DNA of 64,000 nucleotides, from the NCBI GenBank assembly GCA_022225965.2, contig JAKJXP020000040.1:310001-374000 (forward strand), read 5' to 3'. The stretch is from Diatrype stigma (lineage: Eukaryota > Ascomycota > Sordariomycetes > Xylariales > Diatrypaceae). This document shows, piece by piece, positions 1 through 10,674 of the stretch. The notes beneath the pieces are model-generated. The model had not been told where the DNA came from. It worked only from the letters and a program-made list of their open reading frames with translations, and searched no databases. How positions within the stretch are numbered: position 1 is the first letter of the stretch; the number at the start of each line of letters is the position of its first letter. A program made the translations under genes and the position numbers.

Positions 1-1335
1 GCCCTCGGTCGAGTTGAAGAACTCGAACACGGTCTCGATGCCGAAGCGGTCGCGGAACGGCTTCCACACGTCCGGGCGCAGGCCGTTGCCGTAGATGGCG
101 CGCACGCCGTGCTGCCGGTCCAGCGGCGACGGCGGCTGCGCCAGCAGGTACCGCAGCGTCTCGCCCACGTAGACGAACCACGTGGCGCGCGAGGCGCGGA
201 TGTCGTCCCAGAACCCCGACGCGCTGAACCGCGGCGCCACGCACAGCGTCTGGCCCGTCAGCAGCTGCGTCATGGCGCTGATCCCGCCCGTGCCGTGGTA
301 CAGCGGCATGCAGTCGTAGTAGCGCTGCCCGGAGCCCTGCACGTAGCTGAACCCGCACTCGCGGCTGCAGCCGTGCAGGAACCCGGCCACGGCCGGCACC
401 ATCACCGCCTTGGGCAGGCCCGTCGTCCCGCTCGTGTAGAACAGCCCGAAGGCCGAGTCCGGGCGCACCGAGGCCCGCAGGTCGTCTCCCGGCCGCTCGC
501 CCCGCGTCGCGTTGATGTCGGCGCGCGCGTCGGCCAGGCGCACGACGCGGACGCCCGCCGCGGCCAGCTCGTCGCCGACGGCGTCGAGCCGCTGCAGGAG
601 CTCGTCGGACCCGTCGGCCAGGATCAGCTTCGCGTCGGCGATGTTCAGGCAGTGCAGCAGCGCCTGCTTGGTCAGGTTGTGGTTGATGAGGGCGGGCGCC
701 GCGCCGATGGCCCACAGCCCCATCCACGCCAGCACGAACTCGGGGCTGTTGGCCATGAAGAGCGCCACGAGGTCGCCCGGCTTGATGCCGTTGCGCAGGA
801 AGTACTGCGCGTACTGGTTCGCGCGGTAGTACGCCTCGGCGTAGGTGTAGGACCCCGACCGCGACCAGATGCACTCCTGGTTCGGCTGCGCCTGCGCGTA
901 CTTCTCGAAGAAGTAGTAGGGCGAGATGCGCTTTTCTTGCACTGCATCCATCCCACCATGGTAAGTAAGTTTGCCGAACATGACGCTTCTTCGCCCATCC
1001 CCCTCTCTTCTCCTCATTCCTCCTAACCCTGGATCTGGGCTTAGGAGACTGGGGAGACCGCAGCGCTTGGTGTCACGCAAGGATGTAACGACTTACCTGC
1101 TTTCTTCAGGAGCTTGTCTCCTTTACTCCGCGCCCTGAGCAGCTGCAGGTCTTGTCTCAGATGGTATTTCCCATCGAGGTACGTGAGGCCCGCGACAGTC
1201 GCGAGGGCCGAAGCTGCTGTTGTATCACAGACCAGGTCAGCATCCGTCGTATCCGTGAGACAAAAAGCCACATCGATCGGCGCCGGTGATATCGGGTTTG
1301 AGGGAGTGTGAGCTGAACGCACCTATCGCGGCCAT
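1..1335 (-). CDS. FAT1/FATP-type very-long-chain acyl-CoA synthetase, N-terminal part (cut by window edge)
   Basis: AMP-dependent acyl-CoA synthetase that activates (very) long-chain fatty acids at a membrane and may couple this to uptake. I read three exons: 1335-1323 (13 nt, ATG plus three codons), 1216-1097 and 941 to the window edge, joined in frame by gt...cag introns. The spliced N-terminus is a short hydrophobic anchor (residues 4-18) followed by a basic stretch, as in fungal FAT1. The AMP-binding signature YTSGTTGLPK lies at about residues 213-222, followed by MPLYHGTGG and FVYVGETLRYLL, which are FATP-subfamily motifs. About 358 residues are visible; the C-terminal half lies outside the window. 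The 13-nt first exon is inferred: without it the frame has only a GTG start just after a stop. The family call is firm; the specific substrate is not known. Confidence 0.88.
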
Positions 1336-2650
1336 GGCTGCCCGTCTGTCTACCTGCCTATCTGCCTGTGTGTATGTTTGCTTTGTGCCACGAATTTCTA
1401 GATCAGGTGGAATTGGATTTAAGGTTATCGCGCCCTAGTAGGAAGGTAAAATACTTATTAGCGTTGCAGACTCGCGAATTGACGCGTTCAAGAGCACCGG
1501 TGCTTCACTTCTTCACGGCGGCGGTTGTCGTGAATCTACAGCCTGACAAACAATGGGGACCCGTGGACAGATTCAATGGACAGTTCTACAGTCAGTCAGT
1601 CCAGATAGTCATATCTCAGATGGAATCTCAAGAATATGTTGCAATGCAAGTACAATCGATGCAAGTTGACAAGTAACCCAATCCCAATCATCCATTGATC
1701 ATTGGCGGGCGGCTGGGGAGCAACGCTCGGCTAGCGGACCGTATAATATGCAAGTTCTCCTTACTATAGTAGGCGGTGGAGCGGGCTTCGGTGGATGTAA
1801 GGCCCTGAACGTCGGCAGTTCATGTAGGTTAGAGGCAGAGGCGGTAGTGAGCGGTGGTGCCAGGTGGGTTTGCCCCCCGGACTACCCCAGAATTCAAGGC
1901 TTGATCTCATAGGCTAGTAATCAATTACTCTGTCGGTCTAGCTTCTAGATCTTAGTATCTATGCCATCTACACCTCTTGCTCATTAGCCGCCGGATACTT
2001 ATCTCCCCGCACCTATCGAGAACGAAGCCGGCATCGACATGATACTAGGTACTACCTTGGTAGCATTACTATTCGAATCGAACAGATCCTTGGCGGGACC
2101 GAAGTCGTGGGGCTTTCCCCTCCTTCCATTTGCTATGAATATACATGAGGCAGTTGTAGTACAAGGTAGAAATAGAAATTAAACGCATTTGTATTGTGGT
2201 TATTAGGCTTGCTACCTATACCTATACCTATACCTATATCTGCTACGAATCTGTCATGACATAACTTCCCAGTTTTCGTCATGATTCCAATGAACATTGG
2301 AAGGTTCCTCAGCAGGTTTGGTATACGGTATCGACAAGAGCCCCAAAAATAGTGCAACATCAGCAGTTGATGCTGTGAAATCAGACAGATATACTGAATT
2401 AGTACATAGACATGTCGCAGCTCTCCATCAACACCAAGTTGCCGACCCCACAAGTCGGCTTGGACAGCCCAGAAGGATCCACCTTTAGTTGGGTGCAAGC
2501 CCCCTTTAAAGTTGGCATAGCCCCTCGAGTTTTGTAACTCGGTTATCTACTAGGAAGTCTAGAAGATGACTTCAACGAGGAGCAGAGCGTCTTGGCCAGT
2601 CTCCAAAGTAACCGAATGGCCTATAGTCATGTGGTCAGCCTACTCATTCG
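1336..2650. other. Intergenic region, no gene seen
   Basis: Upstream of the acyl-CoA synthetase and downstream of the coiled-coil gene. No ORF has convincing codon character. The only visible structure is a perfect hexamer repeat, CCTATA x4 at 2215-2238, plus the short tacctaggta-like strings common throughout this genome. Confidence 0.6.
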
Positions 2651-4318
2651 CTAGAAGGGTTGCTTTCTCAATCCTTTGTTTTCCTTTGAAGAAGGCAGAA
2701 CATACTTGCTGGCATCAGTCAGTTTGATCCCCATTAATGGCGATTTGAAAATAGCCGGTTTCCGGGCACTCTGGTTGTCGGACTCGTCTGTAACACTAGT
2801 ACTGCGAGACATATCATCGCCAACGTCACTGCTCGCAGGCGTCTGTGCCCTGGTCGGTTTGCCCGTGATGAGCTCAGCATAGTCTTGCCTTGGCACGCGG
2901 CGGAGGTGGCGACGAGAGCTGTCAGGCTCAGACGCAGACTCTGCAGCATCGTCGTTGCCGGAGACTGAAGTTGGAGCTCTGCGCGACGGTGTATAGGTCT
3001 TTTGGTCGTCGGGTTCTTTCCGGACCCTCTTGGCAGATTCGCTCTGCTTGGCAGATTCGCTTTGCTTGGCAGATTCGCTTTGCTTGGCAGATTCGCTCTG
3101 CTTGACTCCTGTACCGACTCTTCTTGATCTCGGGGTATCTACGGAAAACACTTAGCATCACAGTAGATGGGACATATAATTCGCACCAGCTTACATGTGT
3201 GGGGTCGAGCTCCGACATGCTCATCAATCCAGGCCTTGGATGCCGATGCAACTCCTTCGACTACGGTCTCATTGTTAGTAACAGCGATCGCTCCAAGGAA
3301 GCTGTTTTGGAAATCTTACCTTCTAGGGCGTACATCTTGAATACGTCATTTTCTGTAAGTTCTTCTCCGGACTCAGAGTGATTGTGGCGGTGCTTCTCAA
3401 AATGTTTCACAGCCCGCCTATACAAAAGAGGCGGCTCTGTGAAGCGGAAGGACGAGCAACTATCCTTGTTACAGCGAATGATGTAGTAGCCTTGGTGGCT
3501 ATGATGTTGAAAGACACTCTCATAAGGGCTTAAGTCTGCCGTCTTGATCGTCGCCAAATTCAGTGCGGGCTCAGCAGAAGACACCTGCAAATAAGTCAGT
3601 CATTTTATCATAGGGTGATGCTTGATCTGGTAATGTGTGGGTGGTAATCTCTTACTTTTGAGGTATCATCCACGCCTACTTCAGGTCCGAAGGCTTCGTT
3701 TCTCGATCGCTTCTGACTACGTTGGGGCCCAGAGGGTCCAACTGCGAACCGTCCATGAAAATCGTTGTCTGCAGAGACTTTTCTAGTCCGCAAACTTCTA
3801 TTGGCCTTTCGCCGTGAGTTGTGACGACCACCATTTGATTTCTTGTCATTCCCCGATTGGATGGGTGTCTCTGAGATGTCCTGGTCATGGTCTATATCGA
3901 CCGAGTCCCCGAGCGAGCTCAGTTGTGAGTCGCTAGATGATGATCTTGCGGGAGAGGCTGGGCGCATGTCCAGGACGGTGCTACGAGGTATAGCATTCAG
4001 GTAAGCCGGGTACATAGCTTGAAGCTCAGATGTGACGGAATTGATGGTTTTGTCGTCGACATCGAGGGCCTCAAGCTTCTTGTGCAAATCCTGCAGCATC
4101 TTCTTTCTTGCGTCCTCGAAGGCCCGACGCTCCTTGTCCACTTCTAGCAAAAGCGAGCGGATCTTGGGGACATGCGTACGGGCCAACTTCTCATCATATT
4201 TCTCATTTAGCTCCTCTATTTCCGTCTTGACGAAAGAAGCAGCAAAATCAGAAATTGCGCAGTTGAGCTTGTTCGTAGAACTAGCCCCCGCATTCCCTGA
4301 AGCCTCTGCGTTTGCCAT
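2651..4318 (-). CDS. Hypothetical coiled-coil and C2H2-like zinc-finger protein with KQSESA repeats
   Basis: I join four exons: 4318-3656, 3584-3320, 3260-3195 and 3138-2651. All junctions keep frame and use gta donors with cag/tag acceptors, giving 493 aa. Residues about 25-100 are charged and helical, probably a coiled coil (EIEELNEKYDEKLA onwards). Residues 110-220 are Ser/Asp/Arg-rich and disordered. Around residues 259-288 a CxxxxC...HxxxHxHxH arrangement (RCNKDSC ... HFEKHRHNH) resembles the degenerate zinc finger found in many ascomycete nuclear proteins of unknown role. The C-terminal region has four KQSESA hexapeptides and then disordered basic/Ser-rich sequence. I do not recognise a named family. 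A nuclear, DNA- or chromatin-associated role is inference only. Confidence 0.75.
3030..3101 (-). repeat. 18-bp coding minisatellite (4 copies)
   Basis: Four head-to-tail copies of an 18-bp unit (ttggcagattcgcTctgc, with T/C variation at one position) inside the last exon of the coiled-coil gene, encoding four KQSESA hexapeptides. Copy number is likely polymorphic between strains. Confidence 0.9.
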
Positions 4319-5835
4319 GGTGAATGAAAGCTGGACTGTCTAGACGTTGGACGTCGGTCACTGGTGGTTCGACGTTGGTGGTTGGACAAGACAGAATTGT
4401 TACTTACAGGAAAGCGGCGGGGTATCTGGCAGTCTGGCAGTCTGGCGGTTTTCAGGCTGGCAGTTTCCAGGTTGGCAGTCTGCAGGAGTGCAGCCTGGGT
4501 ATAGGTATTGTATGTGGCCAGCGGTGTCAGGCGTTTGAGGTTGGAAAGTCTAACCCAGAATGTCGGTTTGCATGGGCGAAAGGCAGAAGCATACATGCAC
4601 GTACGTACGTAATTACTTCCAACTGAAGGTCGGTATGTATGTACACCTCAGCGCTGCATTTAGGTTATGGTTCTGTCTCTGCGCCCCTGCCTCTTGAGCT
4701 ATCAGAGGTAGGTAACGCTCCCACCTCGAACGACGTCGTTGGACGGTACAAACTCTGGGATTGTGCGTACTTGGTTACTCGGTTTGCGTACTTGGTTACT
4801 CGGTTTGCGTACTTGGTTACTCGGGTTGCATACTTGGTTTAGGGCTGGGGCTCGTCATCCAACCTACCTAGCAACCAGGCTGCAGGATGTACCCTAAGAA
4901 AACAAGAAGCCACGTTGGTGCGATAATATGAGCAATCGAAAATGTTTTAGCTAAACCCGAGACCATGGGAACACTGGTTTAGCTACCACTCAAGTTTGCA
5001 GTTGCAGAGACAATGCTGTATGGCTGCAATGACAGGGTGGGTACTAGCTGACAGAGAACCTGGAAGGGTGCAATTGAAATAAATACATGTGATCTAGTTA
5101 CACAATCAGACCGAAGTGTTCAAGGTGTTCTATATCATGATACACCTAATGATACACCTATTCTCCAGTGCATGCAAAGTGCAAAGTGCATTGTACAGTA
5201 TGTACGGAATGTAATCAAAGACGGGTGCAGACCAATCGAGCTATGGCGGGTTCCAGAGGTTGTCACTTAGTACCTATAGTAGGTAGTAAGTAGTTACTCT
5301 TATCCAATGAGATCTTTCATCAATTAGTGAATTGCCTACCCACTATGAACCACTATGAACCTTATTAGTCCAGGCACCTGCATCCCTGTCTAGGTAACTT
5401 GCCTAGGTAACTAAGTCAGCTATAAAGGCACTGTCTAACACAGCCAGACAGCATAGCGACCTCGCTACCTTGATGCACAGAAAGAGTGCGATGCATTTTC
5501 AGCAATCTGATCATGAGAAAATTGTTATGAAGAACGAATGAATCAATTCACCTCTCGGCTTATCATTGGGTCAAACAGAAGTATACTTTTTAGGCACACT
5601 AGACCACCATGACCTGAACTGTCTCTCATTATCAAGTTTTTGTCTGCATATCTTGTTGCGCCTAGTTAGGTCAGGACTAATACCCCACGGCAGATTCGTC
5701 TTGCCAGCTCTACCAAGAAGCAGGAAAGGACGACTTGTTTAGACATCCGGACGTCAACCAGGCTCTCGAACTTCGAGGACTGCTTCCGCAACAAAACAAA
5801 GATGGCAAACTTTCCCATTGCGTGCCACAGTCCAC
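4319..5835. other. Intergenic/promoter region with degenerate minisatellites
   Basis: Promoter side of the coiled-coil gene and 3' side of the methyltransferase gene. It holds an imperfect ggcagtctggc-type repeat at about 4425-4490, a 21-bp minisatellite at 4765-4840 and scattered taggtaggtacc strings. No convincing coding sequence is present; ORFs here encode only the repeat. Confidence 0.55.
4765..4840. repeat. 21-bp minisatellite, about 3.6 copies
   Basis: The unit gcgtacttggttactcggttt starts at 4765, 4786 and 4807, with a partial diverged copy from 4828. The first three copies are virtually identical. It is non-coding and lies between two minus-strand genes. Confidence 0.9.
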
Positions 5836-6723
5836 TCACGGTTTACGAGCCACGCAGATCCACCCGACCATATCCACAGTCGCCGTCCTCCTTTCCCGCT
5901 CGGTAAGCTGTCGCAGGATCTCGCCCTTCCAGCGAGCGATCTCCTCCGCACTCCAGCCCTCCCAGATTTTCACCGTCCAGAACGGCGAGCTCAGCGCCTC
6001 GGCCAGCTCATCGAGCGAGCCGCTCTTCCAGCCCACCACGGCGTCGCGCACTTCCATGCTGTGATGGTCTCCTCCTCCCAGGAACCCGCCCGCTCTCATG
6101 GTCTCCTCCAGCTTCTCCCGCGCCTCCCACACCGGGTCGAGGAGCATGGGGTTTGCGTTGCCGCGCCCCGGCCGGATGGCCTCGATCACGGCCTGCAGCA
6201 GCTTGCCCAGGCGGGGCACCTTCCAGGTGGTGACCACGGCGTGGCCGCCGGGCTTGAGGACGCGGTACATCTCGGCGGCGCCGGCCGCCGGGTCCCGCAG
6301 CGCGAAGATGCCCAGGTTCATCACGACCGCGTCGAACGCGCCGTCGCGGAACCGGGACAGGTCGCCCGAGTCCTGCACGATGCCCTCGGCCGTCTCCCAG
6401 CCGCAGGTGGAGATGTTATGGTTGAACAGCTCCACCATGGCGGGGGCGATGTCGATGCCGGTGACCCGCGGAGGCGGTCGGATCGGGAGGCCTGGCACCG
6501 CGATGTAATCCGGGCTGGGCGACAAGAGGAGCTTCGTCACCACCCCGGGCCCGCAGGCGGAGTCCAGTATATGGCTGTCGGCACCGTAGGTCGACAGTGG
6601 GAGCATAGACAGTGCGGCGGCGGCAAGGGTGCCACTGGTCTTTCCTGCTAGCTTTTCATAAGTAGACGCGTTCTGATTGAAGTGCGATTGTTCAACACTT
6701 GTGGTAGCTTGCTTTGAAGCCAT
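5836..6723 (-). CDS. Class I SAM-dependent methyltransferase (Methyltransf_11/25 type)
   Basis: Single-exon 295-aa protein. The start is the ATG at 6723 (MASKQATTSVEQ); the longer frame to 6798 begins at GTG and is not preferred. The Rossmann fold shows motif I HILDSACGPG at about residues 51-60, the acidic end of strand 2 as GIDIAPAMVEL (about 89-99), motif II DAVVMNLGIFAL and motif III AEMYRVLKPGG. This order is classic for small-molecule methyltransferases of the UbiE/Coq5-like clan. There is no signal peptide, so it is presumably cytosolic. The substrate is unknown. It lies about 0.8 kb downstream of a P450 on the same strand, which fits, but does not prove, a role in specialised metabolism. 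Confidence 0.85.
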   Translation of the reverse strand: MASKQATTSVEQSHFNQNASTYEKLAGKTSGTLAAAALSMLPLSTYGADSHILDSACGPGVVTKLLLSPSPDYIAVPGLPIRPPPRVTGIDIAPAMVELFNHNISTCGWETAEGIVQDSGDLSRFRDGAFDAVVMNLGIFALRDPAAGAAEMYRVLKPGGHAVVTTWKVPRLGKLLQAVIEAIRPGRGNANPMLLDPVWEAREKLEETMRAGGFLGGGDHHSMEVRDAVVGWKSGSLDELAEALSSPFWTVKIWEGWSAEEIARWKGEILRQLTERERRTATVDMVGWICVARKP

Positions 6724-7509
6724 CGTAGAAAAGGGTGTGATGCTCGGAGCTCTCGAAACCTTGTGTTTCCTGTGGTTGTAGAGCTGCGCTGCTTGCACGA
6801 AATATCGTTGAATGACAGATCATTTACTGGTTAAGGGTGATGGTGGTGTAGCTCTTATCAACTGCATTTGGCATGCTCGACTTATTACTTCGATCATGCT
6901 TCCTTTATATATTGTTTGTAGAGACCCATGTGTCTTTGCAATGTCCCCTGAAAGAATCCGGAGCGTCGCCGGCCAGTGGGTCCGGAGACATTTCCATCAT
7001 AAGTCGCCGAAGGCATCGATTATAACGGCCAGTGTCATAGAAGGATTTCTAGTCTAGTCGTTAACCCTATCTGTCTTACGGTGATAATATTGGATAAACG
7101 ATGCATGGGTGAATCCTTGACTCTGTGTACCTGAGTCGTTGAGCGTATTGGGTAGAATCCGGGGTCTTAAGACTCGGAGTACGTTGTGTACCAACTAACT
7201 AGGAAATATTCCTGCCCAATTAAATACAATCCTATATAGTTCCTCATTTCCATGTCTCTGAAAATGTGATAAAACTAAGTTGATTGGTATTGGGCTGCTT
7301 GTTGAAGTTGTGATCTTATAGATTGTTCTGTTGTTTGGAGACTCCTGGACCTGAACTAGTCAATATTACCCTGCTACCCTTGATCTCTAGCCCCTGGGTC
7401 GAACATTCAGGTGCAATTTTGATATGTAATGTCTCGTGCGATTCTGTATTCATTTTTGTCTATATACGCACACATTCTGTCTACCTAGGTATGGGTTGAA
7501 CTATTCTAT
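6724..7509. other. Intergenic region between methyltransferase and P450 genes
   Basis: About 790 bp holding the promoter of the methyltransferase and the 3' UTR of the P450, which are on the same strand. No ORF with coding character and no repeat was seen. Confidence 0.55.
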
Positions 7510-9474
7510 TCACCGAATCTTCTTGAACATGACCAACTTCGTCGGGTCGGCGACCACGTTGACCTCGAACAGGAAGTTCTTCGGGCGGCCCACGACGCCG
7601 TCCTCGAACTTGATCTCGTAGTGCGAGAGGATGTACGCCAGGATGATCTTGATCTGGTTGCTGGCGAAGAACCGGCCCGGGCACGCGTCCTTCCCGAACC
7701 CGAACTGCATGCTGTCGTAGCTCGTGCTCGCAAACTGGAACTTGTTCGCGTCTTCCGGCTTGCTTCGGAGCTTGTAGAAGCGGAACCCGTCGAAGGCGTG
7801 CGGGTCGCCCCATTCAGGGGGCGCCTCGTCCAGGATGTTGGTATTGCATTGTAAAATCGTCCCCGCAGGGACTTGGAACCCGTTCGATAGTTTCATGGGT
7901 ATCATGGCCTTTCGTTGATAGGTCGCTTCTACGTATTAGCCCAGGGCCTATGCCGACTCGTTGGTGGTCAGGAGGGACTAGATATACTTACCCACGGAAG
8001 GGGGTGAGTGTCGTTGGGACTCTTTCATGAAAGAATCGAGCTTCTTCATTTGTGTTAGGTGCTGCTTCTGGAGCACACCGTTTCCTTCCTTCAGTACACC
8101 CAGTACCTCATTCCTCAGCGGCTCAATGTATTCTGGACGTGCAGCCAGGTCGTATAGAACATGGGTGATGGCAAGCCTTGTCGTGTGAATGGCGGCGGTG
8201 GCAGTCAGCATTTGCAAGTTCGCTAGCTCCTTGTCATTGAAAGATTTGTCTCCGGTATTTCTTGCACGGTCCTGCATCCACTGGATCATATCATTATGTA
8301 CTGATGTGTCAGGGTCGTTGGCTTTGGCCTGACGCTTCCTGAGTTCTGGGAGTAGAAGTTCGAGAGCTCTCTGATGATCACCACGAATCTGCGTCATCTC
8401 AGGAACAAAGTATTGGGCGATGGGACGTAGCCAGGGATGCCACTGCTTCAACTTTTCGCCTCCCGTCATGACGTCTAAAGCGAACTTGGTGCTGCAATCC
8501 AGCCACTGTATCATATTCTGAGATTAGCACATGATTCGATGACAATTCACTGCCAGATAGTTCGCCGAGTAAAGTCAGAAATAAGAGGAGAAAAGGGGCA
8601 AAAACGGTGTCGGCTAACATGCCCTCATATTACTTACCTTCTCGTCTCGACACTTAGGGTACCCGACAAAAATGCGGGCTGAGGCTTGAGCAACAACTCG
8701 AAGCAGCTTCTCATGAATATCTATAGGCGTCCAATCTGCGCATGGGATATCAGTACACACTACGGTGAAAGCCCTTCTTTGGAAACACGTACCATCACAA
8801 GGGGGGAATTGCGTTTCGAAGCAATGGGCAACCTCATGCTCCACGTCTCCCACGAAGGTCCCAAGATGTCGATTCAGGTCAATCTTGATTGCGCCTAGCA
8901 TGATATCACTTTCATGGTCGATTGTAGTATAATCTCCAAGAAGACGCTATCCAACATCAGCCTTTGGTCTTGCCACACGGTGACCACCGGCGACACTCAC
9001 ATCAGTTAATGCCTTCATACCACTGGCCTCATGTCTGCTATAAGGCTTCAAGTCGTGGGCAAGTTTCCTTGGCAAAAACTATCATTCACGTGTCAGAAGC
9101 TATTTCTCAGCCTATCAAGAAGTGCTCTAGGACAAGTCGGAAGAGCAGGGATTCACGTAGGTTCCCTTACTATTCTCGGACCATCGGGTGTGAGGACCTG
9201 AAATATCTGATCTTTGAACTATGACATCGTATTAGCAATACTCGCAGTGAACCCGGTGGGAGTGTCTCACTTTCTGGTAGCCTTCACGCAACAGGACGTC
9301 AGCTTCTTGGACGTATCGCATTTTGAGCGCATTGGGATCTCCATTTTCGCTCCCTACTATGGGTAGATCGAACTTCTTCGGTCCGCGAATATGCCTTGTT
9401 AGAAATGCGACAGTCAAGATCGCGATCGCTGTAAAGGCAGATGCCAGCAACGTCGACTTATCGAAGACATCCAT
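7510..9474 (-). CDS. Cytochrome P450 monooxygenase (fungal, IHTT I-helix type)
   Basis: I reconstruct seven exons: 9474-9271, 9218-9171, 9078-9001, 8946-8793, 8735-8638, 8517-7992 and 7928-7510. All phases agree, giving 508 aa, the normal length of an ER-anchored fungal P450. Residues about 9-27 form the N-terminal membrane anchor. Then come FKDQIFQVLTPDGPRI, DWTPIDIHEKLLRVVAQASARIFVG, the I helix TAAIHTTRLAITHVLYDLAARPEY, ExxR as ESQR, and the heme loop FGFGKDACPG at about residues 445-454 with Cys452 as the thiolate ligand. The usual acidic-Thr pair of the I helix is IHTT here, a variant I associate with the ent-kaurene-oxidase-like/CYP68-like group, so that affinity is likely. The substrate cannot be stated. 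It is divergent from the glycosyltransferase at 10675. Confidence 0.92.
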
Positions 9475-10674
9475 CGTCACCAAGGGTCTGACAGCGAGTC
9501 GTCTAGAACACTATGATTTCGTTTCCTAGAATATCCCTAGTCTGGCATGACTCTCAGTCTAATATAGCTGAGATTCCCCGTCCACAGAAAACATCTTGAC
9601 AGGGAGGGATAATCACCGTGGTACGATCGGGAGTAAAGCCATATGGCATCCAGCCCATGCCCACGGAACGGAGTTCAGGGTCATATACTGCGAGGGTTTG
9701 ACTGAGCAGCAAACCAAAGCCTTGGGAGTTGGATCCTTGCCCAGCTTGCAGAACTAGCTTCTTAGCAAGATACGTAGGTTGTAGGTAAGCCCTAGCTAGA
9801 TTGCAACGTGACATGCTTTCGAAGTAGCGAACCCGCGCCCCTGTCCCTTCGCGTAGGTGAATCCAATTGTGATTTAAAGGTTCGGATCAGTTGGACTAAG
9901 GTAGTGAGCTTGTCTATGTGGTATACAGTCAGACTGTATATCAACTTACCTAGCGACCCCACAGCACCAGGAGAACGGGCGGACAGGGGTCAGGGGTAAT
10001 GCGGGAACTACCGTAGAGTCAACCCCTATGGAAAGATGGTAGATCAGTCATTCAAACGGGAGAGAGTCCGAGAAGAGCTCCCTGAGTGATTATATCAAGA
10101 ATCTATGAAAATTTACTGGTAGCGGTGGCCAGTGGGAGACTTGAGCCATATCTACGAGCCGGCCAATCCAGGTCTTCCAGCATAATCTGAGAAGATGCGG
10201 TGCTCTCGAAGAGTAAGCCCAAATCCACCTCGCTGTGCCACCAATAAAACCCGCCTGATATCAACACCAGCTTCCTCAAAGGAATTAGTCGGTCGGAAGG
10301 CTAAGCGGCCTCTCCCTTGGATCCTCTGAATACATGTATGCGCACAGATGGTTGATGGAAGACAACCCAGCGTTTTCGACAGTACAATCCTTTCTCATAA
10401 TGCAAGTTTCCTAAGTCTATCGCTCGAGTTCCTCATGTACTATAGGATACTATGCCTGCTACGATCGCGTGGCATTAGCCGATTTCTATTCCTGGAGGTT
10501 ACATTGTAGTAATCGAGAAACGGTGGGGTTGCCAAGATGAAGTAGAAAGAAAGGGGATCTTGCGTGACACGGCTCCGGGGGAAGCTTGAAAGGCATATCA
10601 ACTCGATATCATGCTGATAGCATTTTGATTGACCTGTTGTGAAACCGCATCACAAGGTATCGAGCTGAGTCGCC
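9475..10674. promoter_or_regulatory. Shared divergent intergenic region between P450 and glycosyltransferase genes
   Basis: 1.2 kb separates the start codons of two divergently transcribed genes and must hold both promoters. I could not find an unambiguous binding site. An 86-codon minus-strand frame at 9554-9814 has no recognisable motif and I do not call it. Confidence 0.45.

Noticed and set aside
109..1026. 305-codon plus-strand ORF
   Set aside because: GC-rich antisense shadow of the acyl-CoA synthetase; the Arg/Ala/Val-rich translation has no motif.
1368..1676. 102-codon plus-strand ORF
   Set aside because: Begins at GTG, no motif, no splice context; probably chance.
4639..4842. 67-codon ORF with AYLVTRF repeats
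   Set aside because: It is only a translation of the 21-bp minisatellite.
9554..9814. 86-codon minus-strand ORF upstream of the P450
   Set aside because: No motif, no link to the P450 frame; left as intergenic.
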